Numbered from the stretch's first letter, positions 1 to 11,213 are shown. The stretch: 64,000 nucleotides of DNA from Rutidosis leptorrhynchoides (GCF_046630445.1 NC_092341.1:132138001-132202000), one strand, 5' to 3'. Translations and numbers: made by a program. Notes: generated by a model not told the origin, from the sequence alone.

Positions 1-1085
1 GAGATCAAAGTTAACTAGTAACACTTGACCAAGAACAACATAAATCACGAATTTAAAGATGCAAGAAATGAAGTAATAAACTAAATAAACAAGTAACTAG
101 TTCATGGTTGTTCATACTTTAAAGATTCATGCCAAAGTCTTGATCTTTAAGGAAGTAAACTTTTAAGTTTACTAACATGAATTCAAGTATGATTTTACAA
201 CATGAACTTTCTTTCTGTAAAATATTAAGTGTAGAATATAAACTAGAGAGTTATGTTCTTGTATGTTCTTGTATGAACAAGATAAAATGAAGGACAAACT
301 AAAGAGTTTGATCCTTAATAATATGTAAGTAATCAACAACAATAACAAGTAAACAAACAAGCAATTGATGATGATATGGTGTTTATGGCTTTGGTTTTTC
401 AAAGAAAAGAAGGAGAAGAAGAAACCTTGTTACTTACAAAATTAGAGAGAAAATGAGAGAAAAAGCTTGAGAGAAAAATGCAAGTAAGTGTGTAAGTGAG
501 AAGTGAATGATGTATAAGTGAATTTGTAATAAAAAAAAAGTTTTGAATTCCCCTAAAAGGGCCTCTTGGCCGACGGTTTGCTCAAAGGAAAAGGGAGGGA
601 AGTGTCGACTAGTTTCATGCATGTAAAGGCTCAAAAAGTTGGTAATAAGGTTGCTTGCATGGGAACTAGGTGTAATGGTACATGTAACAAGATTCCATGA
701 GCTAGTTAATCCTTAATCTAGTTAAGTCTAAGTATTACTTGCATAAAGGATGGGCTAACTAATCCATTTAAGTGTGTAGGGTGGGCTTCTAAGCCCATGT
801 ACAATAATAAAGCCCAAGTATGTATGTAAGTAACAAATAAATCCAACAAAGCCCAAGTAATTAACTAGTAACCATAGTTAATTAAAATGATTAATAAAAA
901 TCAATCATGAATGTAAATAATATCAAAAAATATTATTCGTGTAATGTACGTGTGTCACAAAGATGTTTCAGGCAATTAAAATTCATGTATGGTAGCAAGT
1001 AAATGTATAGAAATACATTCATTAAATCACAAGCATTAATAATAAATATTAATAAGTAAACGTTGGAAAATCCAGGGTCGTTACA
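1..1085 (-). mobile_element. LTR F, partial (minus orientation, enters from the left edge)
   Basis: Read on the minus strand it begins TGTAACGACCCTGG at 1085, the usual start of LTRs in this window. It ends abruptly against sequence of the element A LTR (TTGGTGAGTT from 1086), which matches 15953 onward. The rest lies outside the window, so I cannot say whether it is a solo LTR or part of a full element. The target duplication is probably TTGGT (1086-1090), unproven because the other end is missing. Short ORFs inside it show no recognisable domain. Confidence 0.75.
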
Positions 1086-2244
1086 TTGGTGAGTTCATTT
1101 GTTTATCGTAATCAATCATTTCCATAATTTTAATAGACCACAAGATTTCATATTTCAATTTCTCATAAACATCATGCATGCATATAGCCATCTGCATAAA
1201 AATCATTCATATGGATTGTACACCTGGTAACCGACATTAACCATAATGCATAGAATATCCCCACAGAAATCGACGTCTGTATAATAATAATCTCAAAGTA
1301 CTAAAGCCATCCATAGACATGAATGGGGGTTGTTAGGACCAATAGATATATCTTTAGGATTCGCGTCAATTAGGGGCCATTTCCCTAATTCTTAGGTTAC
1401 CAGACTTGAAGGGCGATATTCGATTTCGATAATCTAACCATAGAATGTAATTTCAATTACTTGTGTCTATTTCGTAAAACATTTATAAAAGCGCATGTAT
1501 TATCAGTCCCAAAAATATATATTGCGAAAGCATTTAAAAAGGGAGTAATGAAACTCACGTAACTGTATTTCGTAGTAAAAATTCATATGTCGTCATTGAA
1601 CAAGTGTAGGGTTGGCCTCAGATTCACGAACCTATATCATTTGTATTTATATTAAAACATATATTCGTAATGGAACAAATTTATATATATTTAGTTATGT
1701 ATTAAGATTAATATTCTTATATATAATTTTTATTAGTATTTATAATATCTTATAATACTTATTTGATATATAATTTAATTAATGTTATATTCATATAAAT
1801 AATATTATATTAGTTAAAACATAATATTAAGTAATATTAGTATACTTATGTAATAAATACATTTTTGTAGAAATTTCTTTTGTATACAAAATAATAGTTA
1901 TAATAATAATAATATTAGAATAAGGATAATAATAAAAATTGTAATATTAATAACCATAATGATAGTAATAATTTTTAAAGATAATAATGATAAGATAAAA
2001 ATGATAGTTTACATCATTAATGGTGCGAAGAAAAATATATAAATATAACGGTTGGCAAAGTATTAATGGTGCGAAATTGACCTTTACAGGTTATAGGTTA
2101 TATATCCGAAATCGCCGACTATAATTCACATCATCAATTACCTAACTACTACAAACTTAGATTAACGGCAATTGGGAACTAATTGAGGAAGATAACTGAG
2201 GAAGATAATTATCGAACTCTTGCAGATGCTATAATGCAATAGGG

Positions 2245-2450
2245 AACTAATTGAGGAAGATAATTATCGAACTCTTGCTGATGTTATATTTGAATCACTG
2301 ATGTGTAGTGATTACATGTAATTACATGTAATATTTTTGATTGTAAATATCAAGAACATGTGGGATTTAACTCTTGATACAGAACTGCTAATGGAACTGC
2401 CTGAAGAGTGCACATTTGAGACTGCATTGGCTGATTTGATTGTGAGTAAT
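2245..2450 (+). pseudogene. Inverted copy of WIYLD and GHKL-like exon fragments
   Basis: In plus orientation a WIYLD-like stretch is followed by the ORF that starts at 2337. That ORF reads MWDLTLDTELL and then ELPEECTFETALADL before running through the palindrome centre, where its meaning is lost. The same text is on the minus strand at 2465-2672. It is a duplicate fragment and not a working gene. The ALADL-type motif resembles the N-terminal GHKL ATPase segment of plant GMI1/SMCHD1-like proteins. That identification is from memory of the family and should be tested by protein search. Confidence 0.5.
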
Positions 2451-2672
2451 AACGCGCGTTTAATAGTTATCACTCACAGTCAAATCAGCCAGTGCGGTCT
2501 CAAATGTGCACTCTTTGGGCAGTTCCATTAGCAGCTCTGTATCAGGAGTTAAATCCCACATGTTCTTAATATTTCCAATCAAAAATATTAAATGCAATAA
2601 CCACACATCAGTGATTCAAATATAACATCTGCAAGAGTTCGATAATTATCTTCCTCAATTAGTTCCCAATTA
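2245..2672. repeat. Imperfect inverted duplication, arms of about 200 bp around a short centre
   Basis: The left arm (about 2245-2450) reappears in reverse complement at about 2465-2672 with scattered mismatches. The centre near 2451-2464 contains ACGCGCG. Both arms carry the same two exon-like pieces in the same order, each running towards the centre. The left arm also has a short extra repeat of the GAGGAAGATAA motif. A transcript across it would fold into one long hairpin. Confidence 0.85.
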
Positions 2673-2757
2673 CCATTATACAGATTCAGAATATTTGTAA
2701 GGACTGGTCTGATATCTTCAGAAGTTAGACGTAACTCTCTGATGGATTCCAATGGCG
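2465..2757 (-). pseudogene. WIYLD-domain and GHKL-ATPase-like exon fragments
   Basis: On the minus strand from about 2757, one frame reads ESIRELRLTSEDIRPVL and continues to NWELIEEDNYRTLADVIF. This has the character of the plant WIYLD domain, a ubiquitin-binding module known from SUVR histone methyltransferases and some other proteins. Further down (about 2565-2465) comes LTPDTELLMELPKE then CTFETALADL, resembling the start of the GHKL fold in GMI1-type chromatin ATPases. Both pieces follow the Mei2-like exons directly on the same strand, so this is either a chimera of two or three genes or of a gene I do not know. Fragment only. Confidence 0.55.
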
Positions 2758-3480
2758 TTTAGCGATATCTTTGAAGTATACCTAAAAGATTAATAAAAAA
2801 TTTCAAATTTGTAACACTTTAATTACTAATTTATTTGATAATAAAAATAAAGGAGTTGTTATTTACTTATTAGGACTCCTTTTAATCATTAAAGTTGTTC
2901 GAATATCTTCCCCACTGGCAATTCTATCAAGATCGAGCTGAAACTGCACAAAGCATTTAAATAATCAATCTACCTAACGGGACACACATGATAACTTATG
3001 TCAAATATCAAACATTTTTAAAAAGTATTACTTGGAGGGGAATTAGCTATGGAGGGGAATTAACCTTTGGAATTGAGTAATGGATGTATAGTTTCCTTCT
3101 CCGCAAACGCTTATTTCGCAATGCACGCATGGCAGTTCGAGTAGCACGAATATTGGAGTACGATATCATCAAAAACCTCCTATGTTTACCAGCATGTGCA
3201 AGGCATCCTAATATCACCGTATTGGTACAAAACACATAATATATAAATATGTTAGGTCACTAAATATAGGTTTTTTTTTCTCCCTTTTTTTTAAAGTCAC
3301 TAAATATAATTATCAAGAATACGACTCACAAATCATAACTTTAAACCATAATCTAAAGTAAATTAATTTAAAAAGTTTCAATAAATATTATTATTTACCT
3401 CAAATAGAGCTCTTAACTCTGAATCCTCAACGTTAATAAACCCTAAATCCCAAACCCTAAACCCTAACAATTCATCTTCT
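2750..3480 (-). pseudogene. Mei2-like RNA-binding protein gene fragment with retained introns
   Basis: Minus-strand exons match the RNA recognition motifs of plant Mei2-like proteins. One exon near 3440-3399 reads INVEDSELRALFE and ends at a GT donor (3398-3397). The next (about 3227-3065) reads YGDIR, then after a frameshift MISYSNIRATRTAMRALR and LRRRKLYIHYSIPK, ending in AAAG|GT. Another (2943-2867) reads LDLDRIASGEDIRTTLMIK then RSPNK. An 85-bp GT-AG intron (2866-2782) keeps the frame exactly into YTSK. RRM2 and linkers are missing between the second and third exons. Retained introns show that genomic DNA was captured, not cDNA. The frameshift and deletion make it non-functional. The family call is strong by motif recognition. 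Confidence 0.8.
3438..3468. repeat. Short telomere-like (CCCTAAA) stretch
   Basis: Three near-perfect CCCTAAA units occur within about 30 bp, on the edge of the Mei2-like fragment. This is more like a telo-box cluster or chance repeat in a captured gene than an interstitial telomere. Confidence 0.5.
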
Positions 3481-3551
3481 TCGTTGTTATTCAACAGGAT
3501 AGCCCATGTAAAGAAATTTTCTCTGTTGAATATCTTGTTTTTCTTAAGAAA

Positions 3552-5245
3552 ATCTGCAAACTGTTAACACAAATAACTGAATAATTATATGCAGTTATCA
3601 ACAACTATGATCGATGGATAAAGTAAACTAAGTAAATATAACAATGAACCGAGGCTCAGATCGATGTATAAAGTCAACTAAGAAAGTATCAAACCGTATG
3701 GCTGCAAACTGCATTTTGCCCCGCCAGTATACGATTCTACTTTTTTTTATTAACACTCAACCAATAGCGTTCGAATTGAGCATACATTTTTTATCTTTTC
3801 AAACAACAGATTGAACAATAAAGATCATCGAAAACCAAGAACCACTAAAAAAATGGCTAACAAACCGCTGCTCAAATCGCTGTATAAACTCGACTAACTA
3901 ATCCTGAATCGTATGGCTGCAATCTGCAGATTGCACCGCCAGTATACGGTTACAACTTTTATGAACGCTTCCATATCATACAAAACTGATCATCATTGCC
4001 TTTTGTATCTTTCCATATAATACATCGGTGAGGGAAAAGATAGGGTTAGAAAGAAGAGGATGGCGTATGAAGAGCAGAGCACGCAAAAGGGTGGGTTCAA
4101 CAAATACGCTACAGTTCCAGTTCCAGAAATTCTATACATATATTGATTATATGCAAAAAAAAGTTATTAAATAAAAAAAGATTTATTGGGTGGGGAAAAA
4201 AAGGAAAAACATTTGGAATCTGCGAACAGTAAGAGCATGTGAGTGAGAGCGCCACGTGGACCAATCAGATAATCTGCATAATGTTAGCACAAATAACTGA
4301 ATAATGATATGCAGCTATCAACAACTATGATCGATGGATAAAGTAAAGTAAGTAAATATAACAATGTACCGAGGCTCAGATCGATGTATAAAGTCAACTA
4401 AGAAAGCATCAAACCGTATGGCTGCAATCTGCATTTTGCCCCGCCAGTATATGATTTTATTTTTTATTAACAGTCAACCAATAGCATTCTAATTGAGCAT
4501 CCATTTTCTATCTTTTCAAACAATAGATCGAACAATAAAGATCATCGAAGACGAAGAACTGAAAAAACTAGCTAAGAAACCGAGGCTCAAATCGATGCAT
4601 AAAGTCAACTAATTAAACCTGAATCGTATGGCTACAATCTGCAGATTGCCACGCCAGTATATGGTTACAACTTTTATGGACACTTCCATATCATAAAAAA
4701 TTGATCATCATTGCCTTTTGTATCTTTCCATATAGTAAATCTAAAATAACGAACAACCATAACAGTTAAGAAAATCTAACTGAAAAATGACAAACCGCGA
4801 AGCTCATTTATGTACATAAAGTCACACAATGGAAAACGGATCGTTATAGCTGCAATCCAGAGATTGCCATGCCAAGATTCTAAAAAATTGTTTTCCAAAG
4901 CCCACATTAAAGCGGGTCAGTTTAAGGGGATTAAAAATCCACCCTGGCTGTAGACATCAGTAGTTGCATAAATTAAATGCCATCTGAGTGTTGCCACGCC
5001 AAGTACCACGAATATAACCATCAACGTCGCTTGCACTATCAACAACATGTAACATAACAGTCACCAAAAACTTAAAAAACTATAGTTTAATCAAAATACA
5101 ACCGAACACTGTAACGAACATTTTGTTTTAAAAAGCTCAATAAGCGCGTACCTAACATTGACAATTCAGGATAAAATGGGATTCAAAACCCACCATGGCT
5201 GCAAACATCAACAGTTGCATAAGTGTTGCAACGCCAAGGTATCCT
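3552..5245 (-). repeat. Dispersed seven-copy repeat with a shared reading-frame motif
   Basis: Related segments end near 3720, 3937, 4440, 4651, 4867, 4993 and 5227. On the minus strand several start W-[RH]-[GC]-N/K, for example WRGKMQIAAIRF, WRCNLQIAAIRF and WHGNLWIAAI. Spacing is mostly 211-234 bp. On a larger scale about 3552-4023 is repeated as 4271-4735. I do not recognise the source. It could be an amplified captured exon or a repeat of the transposon itself. Stops and indels differ between copies. Confidence 0.6.
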
Positions 5246-5498
5246 TATTTTTATTTTTAACTGGTAACGGTTGGAGTGGCAGAAACAGTACGCGACCAAG
5301 CCCTGCTCAGCCTCTCCTCTTCCTCTGTTCATCCTACAAAAAAGATATAAAAATATATCCCATAAAAGTATACATTGGTAACGACATAAAAATATATCCC
5401 ACACAAAATTAACAATAAAGAACCATACATACTTCAAGTGTATTAGAAGAAATAACAAATCATAAAACCTCATTCATATAAGAAATAATTTTTCATGT

Positions 5499-5880
5499 AT
5501 TCACAGCAATTAAAACAAACGAAAAAAAGATAAAAATACAGAACAATTATTTATTTCATCTATTCACAGCAATAAAAACAAACAAAAAAAAGATTAAAAT
5601 ACAAATTATTTATCTCTTATACTAATTATGTAAAAGGTTTCTCACCAGCATGAATGATTAAAGGCGCAACAAAGCTTTAAACAGCACAGAAACAACTATC
5701 CGTGTTAACCTGAAACGCAAATTCACAGCAATAAAAACAAATAAAAAAAAGATAAAAATACAAATTATTATCTCTTATACTAATTATGTAAAAGGTTTCT
5801 CACCAGTATCAACGATTAAAGGCGCAACAAAGCTTTAAACAACACAGAAACAACTATCCGTTTTAACCTGAAATGCAAAG
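5499..5880. repeat. Tandem repeat with a 159-bp unit
   Basis: The unit beginning ATTCACAGCAATAAAAAC at 5562 recurs at 5721 with high similarity and ends near 5879. A shorter, more diverged part of the unit lies at 5499-5561. Each full unit contains CTAATTATGTAAAAGG and a segment GGCGCAACAAAGC. No coding potential is seen. Confidence 0.75.
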
Positions 5881-6029
5881 TGAAAGACGAAAAAAAAATA
5901 TCAATCGAGATGTAACGAAAACGATTAAGCACACCTGTAACGAAATCGATTAATCATACCTGTAATGAAATCGTTCAACTTCAAATTTCAGACTGCAATA
6001 GCAAACAAAATTAAAGAAAAAATTCGCTA

Positions 6030-6372
6030 AATATAAATTGAAAAGAAATCGATCAAGCATTCTTGATTTAACTCTGAATAATCCAACTTCGGCAACTGAA
6101 AGGAGGAACGTAAATGGAGGAAGCAAGAGGGTGAGGGAAAATATAGGGTTAGAAAGAAGAGAATGGCGGATGGAGAGAAGAGGACACAACAGGGTGTGGT
6201 CAACAATACGCTACGCCACTTTCCACACATTTATTATATGTTTATGTAAAATAAATATGTAAAAAAAAAGTGTACAATATAAAAAAATGTAAAAAAAATA
6301 TATAAAAAATATAAAATGCGCGAATAGTAAATTTATGTGAGTGAGAGCGCCACGTAGACCAATCAAATGGCA
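6030..6372 (-). promoter_or_regulatory. Promoter/5'-leader-like segment, second copy at 4025-4270
   Basis: Read on the minus strand it starts with a CCAAT-type element (ATTGG) and a G-box-like CACGT core. AT-rich DNA with a TATA-like stretch (near 6235) follows, then a CT-rich leader containing TTTCTAACCCTA. A diverged second copy of the outer parts occupies 4025-4270, where the G-box is a perfect CACGTG. This is the layout of a plant promoter with its leader and lies upstream, on the same strand, of the captured exons. Activity is inference only. Confidence 0.35.
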
Positions 6373-6495
6373 AGGATTCCTCTCCCTAATAGAAGATGGG
6401 TAATAACAATAATCATAATCATAATCATAATAATACTAATAATACATATTTTAGTAATAATAATAATGATAATAATTATAATTTTAGTAATAATA

Positions 6496-6497
6496 AC

Positions 6498-6574
<77 letters not shown>
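6496..6574. repeat. (AAT)n microsatellite
   Basis: Roughly 25 AAT units sit inside the 3' LTR of element A. The same place in the other LTR copy (about 45586-45605) has only a few units. The long asparagine- or isoleucine-rich ORFs here are translation of the repeat and are not genes. Confidence 0.95.
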
Positions 6575-6575
<1 letters not shown>

Positions 6576-6639
6576 TTTGATAATGAAATCTACCTTCCAA
6601 AGCTTTTCAAATTTTTTTGTGTGCCCTGAACAGGGTTTG

Positions 6640-6662
6640 AACCCGAGACCTCTCGCTCACCC
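6640..6662 (-). repeat. tRNA-like (B-box) motif in element A LTR
   Basis: The minus strand reads GGTCTCGGGTTCAAACCC, close to the internal B box of tRNA genes and tRNA-derived SINEs. The same motif is at 45663-45690 in the other LTR and, inverted, at 62070-62098 in element B. It therefore belongs to the LTR family and is not a separate recent insertion. Confidence 0.55.
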
Positions 6663-8191
6663 ACAAACACACTTAACTATTCCCTCTGTCTTGTTTATCT
6701 GATTCATTATGCAACCCAAAATACTTAACTAGTTCATGTTTCAACTCACTTCATCTTCTTCACCAAAATCCAAACGATCAAACAACTTCATTCTTAACAG
6801 TCAATCATCAAAATGGTTTTAGGACTTTTAAACAAACATGAAACAAAAAATAAAAGTATTCTTGTAATTAAGAAAATTGAAAAAAAAACTGAAAAAAAAA
6901 CTTACTGCTTGCTCGTAACTCTTAAAAAAAAAATTAATGTTTTCAATTTTGAGTTCGTTTTGGACAATCTTTACAACATGAAATATGTTTCAAATCATTC
7001 CTAAAAACTTTGTGAATCATCAATTTCAACAGAAACATCAATTAGAACTCGAATTTGATTGTAGAACAATAGTTGACTTTTTAAAATTGAAACTTTGACT
7101 AACAAATTCGAATTCGTTATTAAGAATTGGAACTTGAGATTTTACAGGAAGTTTAAGTAAATGATTCCTAACAACTCTGCATTTTTAGTTTTTGAAATTT
7201 GTTTCGAATTCAAGTTAGTGTGCATAACTGTCAAGAACTCATGAACTCAAAAATTGATTTTGAGATTAAGAATGTTATAGGTTATGATTACAACATGAAT
7301 TGTGTTGCAATTCATTCCTATAATCTTTATGCGTCATCAAATTAACTGGAAACATCAACACAAACTTGAATTTGATTCAAGAACACTTAGTTGACTTTTA
7401 AAAATCCAAAACTTTTACTCTCAAATTAGAGATTAATAGAAAGAATTGAGGATTGAAAACTTACATATAGTTTAGATAGACGATTCCTAACAAGACTGTA
7501 TTATTACATTTTGAAAATTCATTCGAAATCAAAATATGGTTAAAAAGGTGAAGAACAGAGAACGAGCTTATTTTCTAAGTTTTTGGTTTGAATTTTAGAT
7601 AATAGCAGAGATTGGTAATGTGTAATTGATATTGCTGTTGGCTGTTGGATTATAAGGTATTAGAATTATAGAGATTATCGATGGTTTTATACCCAAAGTC
7701 GTCGATAGACAGAATTAAGTAGGAGAAGAAATAAATAAAAAAAATAAAAAGAAGATAACGATCTTCACTGATTTTGGTTGTATTAGAATCTTGATTTAGA
7801 CTGGTAACAAATTAGAGACAGAAAACAAAATTTGAAAAAGCTAGATTGTGAAATCAAACAGAAATCGTACGAGTTCCTATTTTTTTATATAATTAAATTA
7901 ATATTAATATATTAATAACAATAATAAAATAATAATTATAATAATAATAATAATAATTATTATAATAATAATAAATAATAATGATACTAAAATCATAAAA
8001 TTGATAATAATAATAATATTATTAATGATAATATTAATAAATTGTATTATTTTCTAATAATAATAATAATGATAACAATAATATCAATAATAATAACATA
8101 ACAAATCAAATGTATCAATTTCATATTTATGCGTTATATAAAAAAATGTTAAAAATACTGATTTTAATATTAATATTATTAATATAACAAC

Positions 8192-10059
8192 TATGACGAC
8201 CCTTAAATTTTTCAGTTCTGTTATATCTGTTCCATTATTAAGACTGTATGTGATCGTAAACTTTATTAATAAACTTTGATTAAATATTATCTTTTGATCA
8301 ATAATTCTGTTAATATAAAGTTTATGCATTTGTGTTACATTATTTTTAAAACAATATGTAATATTAAAAGGTGATATTATATAAACTATACAAATTAATA
8401 TGTAAACTAATTGGAACCAAATCACCAACTAATAAAAGATTAGGGTCTAATAAATAAATAAAATGTATTTAAATAATATAACCCTAATATTAATAATAAT
8501 AATAATTATATAAAAAAATATAAAATACAGAAATAATAAAAGAAATGCCGTATATATAAAAAAAGAGAGAATAATTCATATGTATCACATAAATCGGTTG
8601 TGTAGATTGTTTAGGGGAATTAGTCTTGATCCTTAAGTTTCCATATCCTAGTTTAACTCTAATTCCAACTCTTGATCACCAAGCAAACCTAGTTTAATTA
8701 GGCAACCTATAACACCTAAAAAAACCCTCGTGATTTCCATGTTAACTCACCACAAACAACCTGCAATCTAGTCGATCATATCTCCTGCATTCTCTCCAGT
8801 TTTACTGTCGATTAGTCTGCACTCATCCAGCTGTTTCCTGTCTACAACTTTCCCTCATAAAACCCTTCTGCAGTCGACAAATCACCACCAACATCACAGC
8901 CTTCATTCACCTGTTAAACCTGCTGTGTTTCTGTCCTTCTGTTCGTGATTAAACAAGTTCAAGAACCACTCCAAGTTACTGCAATTCGTGTGCTGTAAGT
9001 TGTTTCTGTCCTGCTGTATATTTCGATCCACAACAGCCCTTTCATGTTTGATTTTTGATGTTTGTTTTCCTTCTGTTTCTTGCATGATCAAGCAGCCCAA
9101 AACAATCCATATTTACTGCTAAACCTGCTGCTACCTGCTGCTGTGTGTTCTCAGTTTTCTGTCGAGCAGATCAGACCCAAAAGGACCCCAATTGGGTCGT
9201 ACTGCTGCTGCTGTAATCTGTTTCTGTTTCGCCATTCATCATCACCAATCTTTGTCTCCAATCTTGCTTGAGGTAGCCTTTAAAACCTAGTCTAATGGTG
9301 TGTTTAAATCAATTATACATAAATATATTACTAGGTATTATGTTAAGTATAATATTGAAGAATGAATAACAATTGTGTTTTAAAGTTTATAAAGATTTAT
9401 GAATTGATGTAAGGTTAATTATAATGATTAATAATAAAGATTATGATCAAGTATTATGGTTGATTGTTAATAATAAGATGAATGAATATAGTTAATAATG
9501 ATTAGGGTTAATGAATATAACTAGTAATTATGTTAAAAGTTATGATTTTATGTGAAAAGTTATTAATTAGTTAGTAAAGGTAGATAAAGATTTTGATTAA
9601 TGATATAATTAAGGTTGTTAGGATTAAAAGATTAAACGAAGATTAGGGATTAGAAGACTTCGATAATACATGATTAATAAGAGATAGGGTTAATAAATAT
9701 GACTTGTTATTATGTTGAAAACTTATGATTTTTTGTTAAAGATATTAAGGTTATGATAACTAGATTATGATTTCATGTGCATGAGTTAAATTAATAAGTA
9801 ATAACGAAGATGATATACGTGCATGCATGCATGCATACGTACGTATGTGCATGTATACACTATATGTATATGTGTGTGTGTATATGTAAATATATGCATA
9901 CGTGCATATGTATGTGTATATGTGTATGTATATGTACGTGTATATGTATGTATGAATGTTCATTATGTAAGATACATAAGTTAGTAAACATAATAATGAA
10001 AAGTAATAAGTATATGTATATGTACCATCTTACACTATTATATATGTAACACATACACC

Positions 10060-10123
<64 letters not shown>

Positions 10124-10133
10124 ATACATATAC

Positions 10134-10196
<63 letters not shown>

Positions 10197-11213
10197 CACA
10201 CATATATATCATATAGTTATGAACACATACATGTATAATAATAATAATAAAGAATATGTATATGTATGTATCACATAGAGGTATATTTATAGATGTAACA
10301 TATAATGATAAGTATATATAAAAGTTTAATAATTAAAGATTAAAAATACTATTATTAGTATAACCTATACACATACCTATATGGTAACACTTATTAACAC
10401 TAAGTATATTATCATTCATATAAATATAACTTTTCTCAAAAACGGTCACTGTTAATATAGTTTACTATATTAATAATCAAACTTTATGTCTATTAGACAT
10501 TACCTAATCGAACATTATATCTCTAGGTTGAGATCTCTGCTTACACACTCCATTCATACTACTTGCGTGGATTTTATTGCTTGCTATTAAGGTGAACTTC
10601 ATAGCCCCACTTTTTAACTGTTTCTCTATTACTTATTTTAAACTTTTAGGGTGAGACACATGCTTGCTTTCAAACTGTTTTACACTTAGACACAAGTACC
10701 CGAAAACTGTTTAACTGTGCTGACATGCTTTGATTCATGCTAAATCCCCACCATGATATCGTTAAGTACTGGAATTTTGGTAAGCTTAGTTATTGTGAAT
10801 AGCGCTATTGAGAGTGATGTCTCTAACCATTTGACCGTTGGTCTTTGGTTACATAATAATGATTATTCGACACTGACAGTTCAAGGTGTTCAGGGGTAAC
10901 TTTGTTTACGTTTCAATATCATAACTTCAGCATTTACTTTTGATAACTAAATCTTGTGGTCTAAAACTATATATTAAACCTATGTTGTTCACTCAACCAT
11001 TTTGGTTGACACTTTAAGCATGTTTTGTCACAGGTGAAGATTGCTAAAGACTTTGTGTGCTATTTGGGCTTGCTGCTTTTGAAGTCCGCATTTTATCATT
11101 TATATCATTGCATTAAAACACTTTAGTTTACATTTACATTTTGGATTTACAAATTTTAATGACTTAATACATTCCGCTACGTTAATACATTCCGCTATTT
11201 AGGGGGTGTGACA
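8192..11213 (+). mobile_element. Solo LTR D (3.0 kb) inside the 3' LTR of element A
   Basis: It starts TATGACGACCC (probably TGTGACGACCC with one transition) and ends GGTGTGACA. The 5-bp target duplication ACAAC is at 8187-8191 and 11214-11218. Removing it joins LTR sequence that is continuous in the other copy near 47240. No internal region, primer site or pol lies within, so it fits a solo LTR left by LTR-LTR recombination. It shares a leader-like region and an alternating purine-pyrimidine tract with the LTR at 52731-54901, and its 3' part shares short modules with elements A, B and E. Confidence 0.85.
9812..10200. repeat. Long alternating purine-pyrimidine tract plus (TA)n
   Basis: From about 9812 to 9955 the bases alternate purine/pyrimidine almost without break (CATG, ACGT, GTGTGTG and ATGTAT units). 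(TA)n with embedded CATA follows at about 10062-10200. A matching tract occurs in the related LTR at 54640-54790. Histidine/tyrosine/isoleucine-rich ORFs here are artefacts of the repeat. Confidence 0.85.

Larger units (their letters stand above)
2011..6400. other. Foreign block carrying captured host-gene fragments (Helitron- or Pack-type candidate)
   Basis: This 4.4-kb stretch replaces LTR sequence: homology to the other LTR copy stops near 2010-2013 and resumes at 6401. It contains intron-bearing pieces of a Mei2-like gene, a WIYLD domain and a GHKL-like fragment, a long inverted duplication, a seven-copy dispersed repeat, a 159-bp tandem repeat and two copies of a promoter-like segment. 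I found no matching terminal inverted repeats. A Helitron reading (A|TC at 2013/2014 and CTAA|T at 6389/6390) is possible, but there is no convincing GC-rich hairpin before the 3' end, so the transposon class is open. Confidence 0.65.

Noticed and set aside
3438-3468. Interstitial telomere
   Set aside because: Only about three units, next to a captured gene exon. Too short to indicate a chromosome end or fusion.
6367-6702. Long isoleucine- or asparagine-rich ORFs
   Set aside because: They are translations of the (AAT)n microsatellite. The other LTR copy lacks the expansion.
9818-9840. CRISPR-like or satellite array in CATG repeats
   Set aside because: Simple alternating repeat without spacers; eukaryotic LTR context.
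9760-10212. ORFs rich in Ile/Tyr/His around the CATG and TA tracts
   Set aside because: All are repeat artefacts on both strands at once, inside a solo LTR.
8192-11213. Complete small LTR element or LINE
   Set aside because: One LTR-like unit with TG/CA-type ends and a 5-bp duplication, no internal repeat pair, primer site or RT. Best read as a solo LTR.
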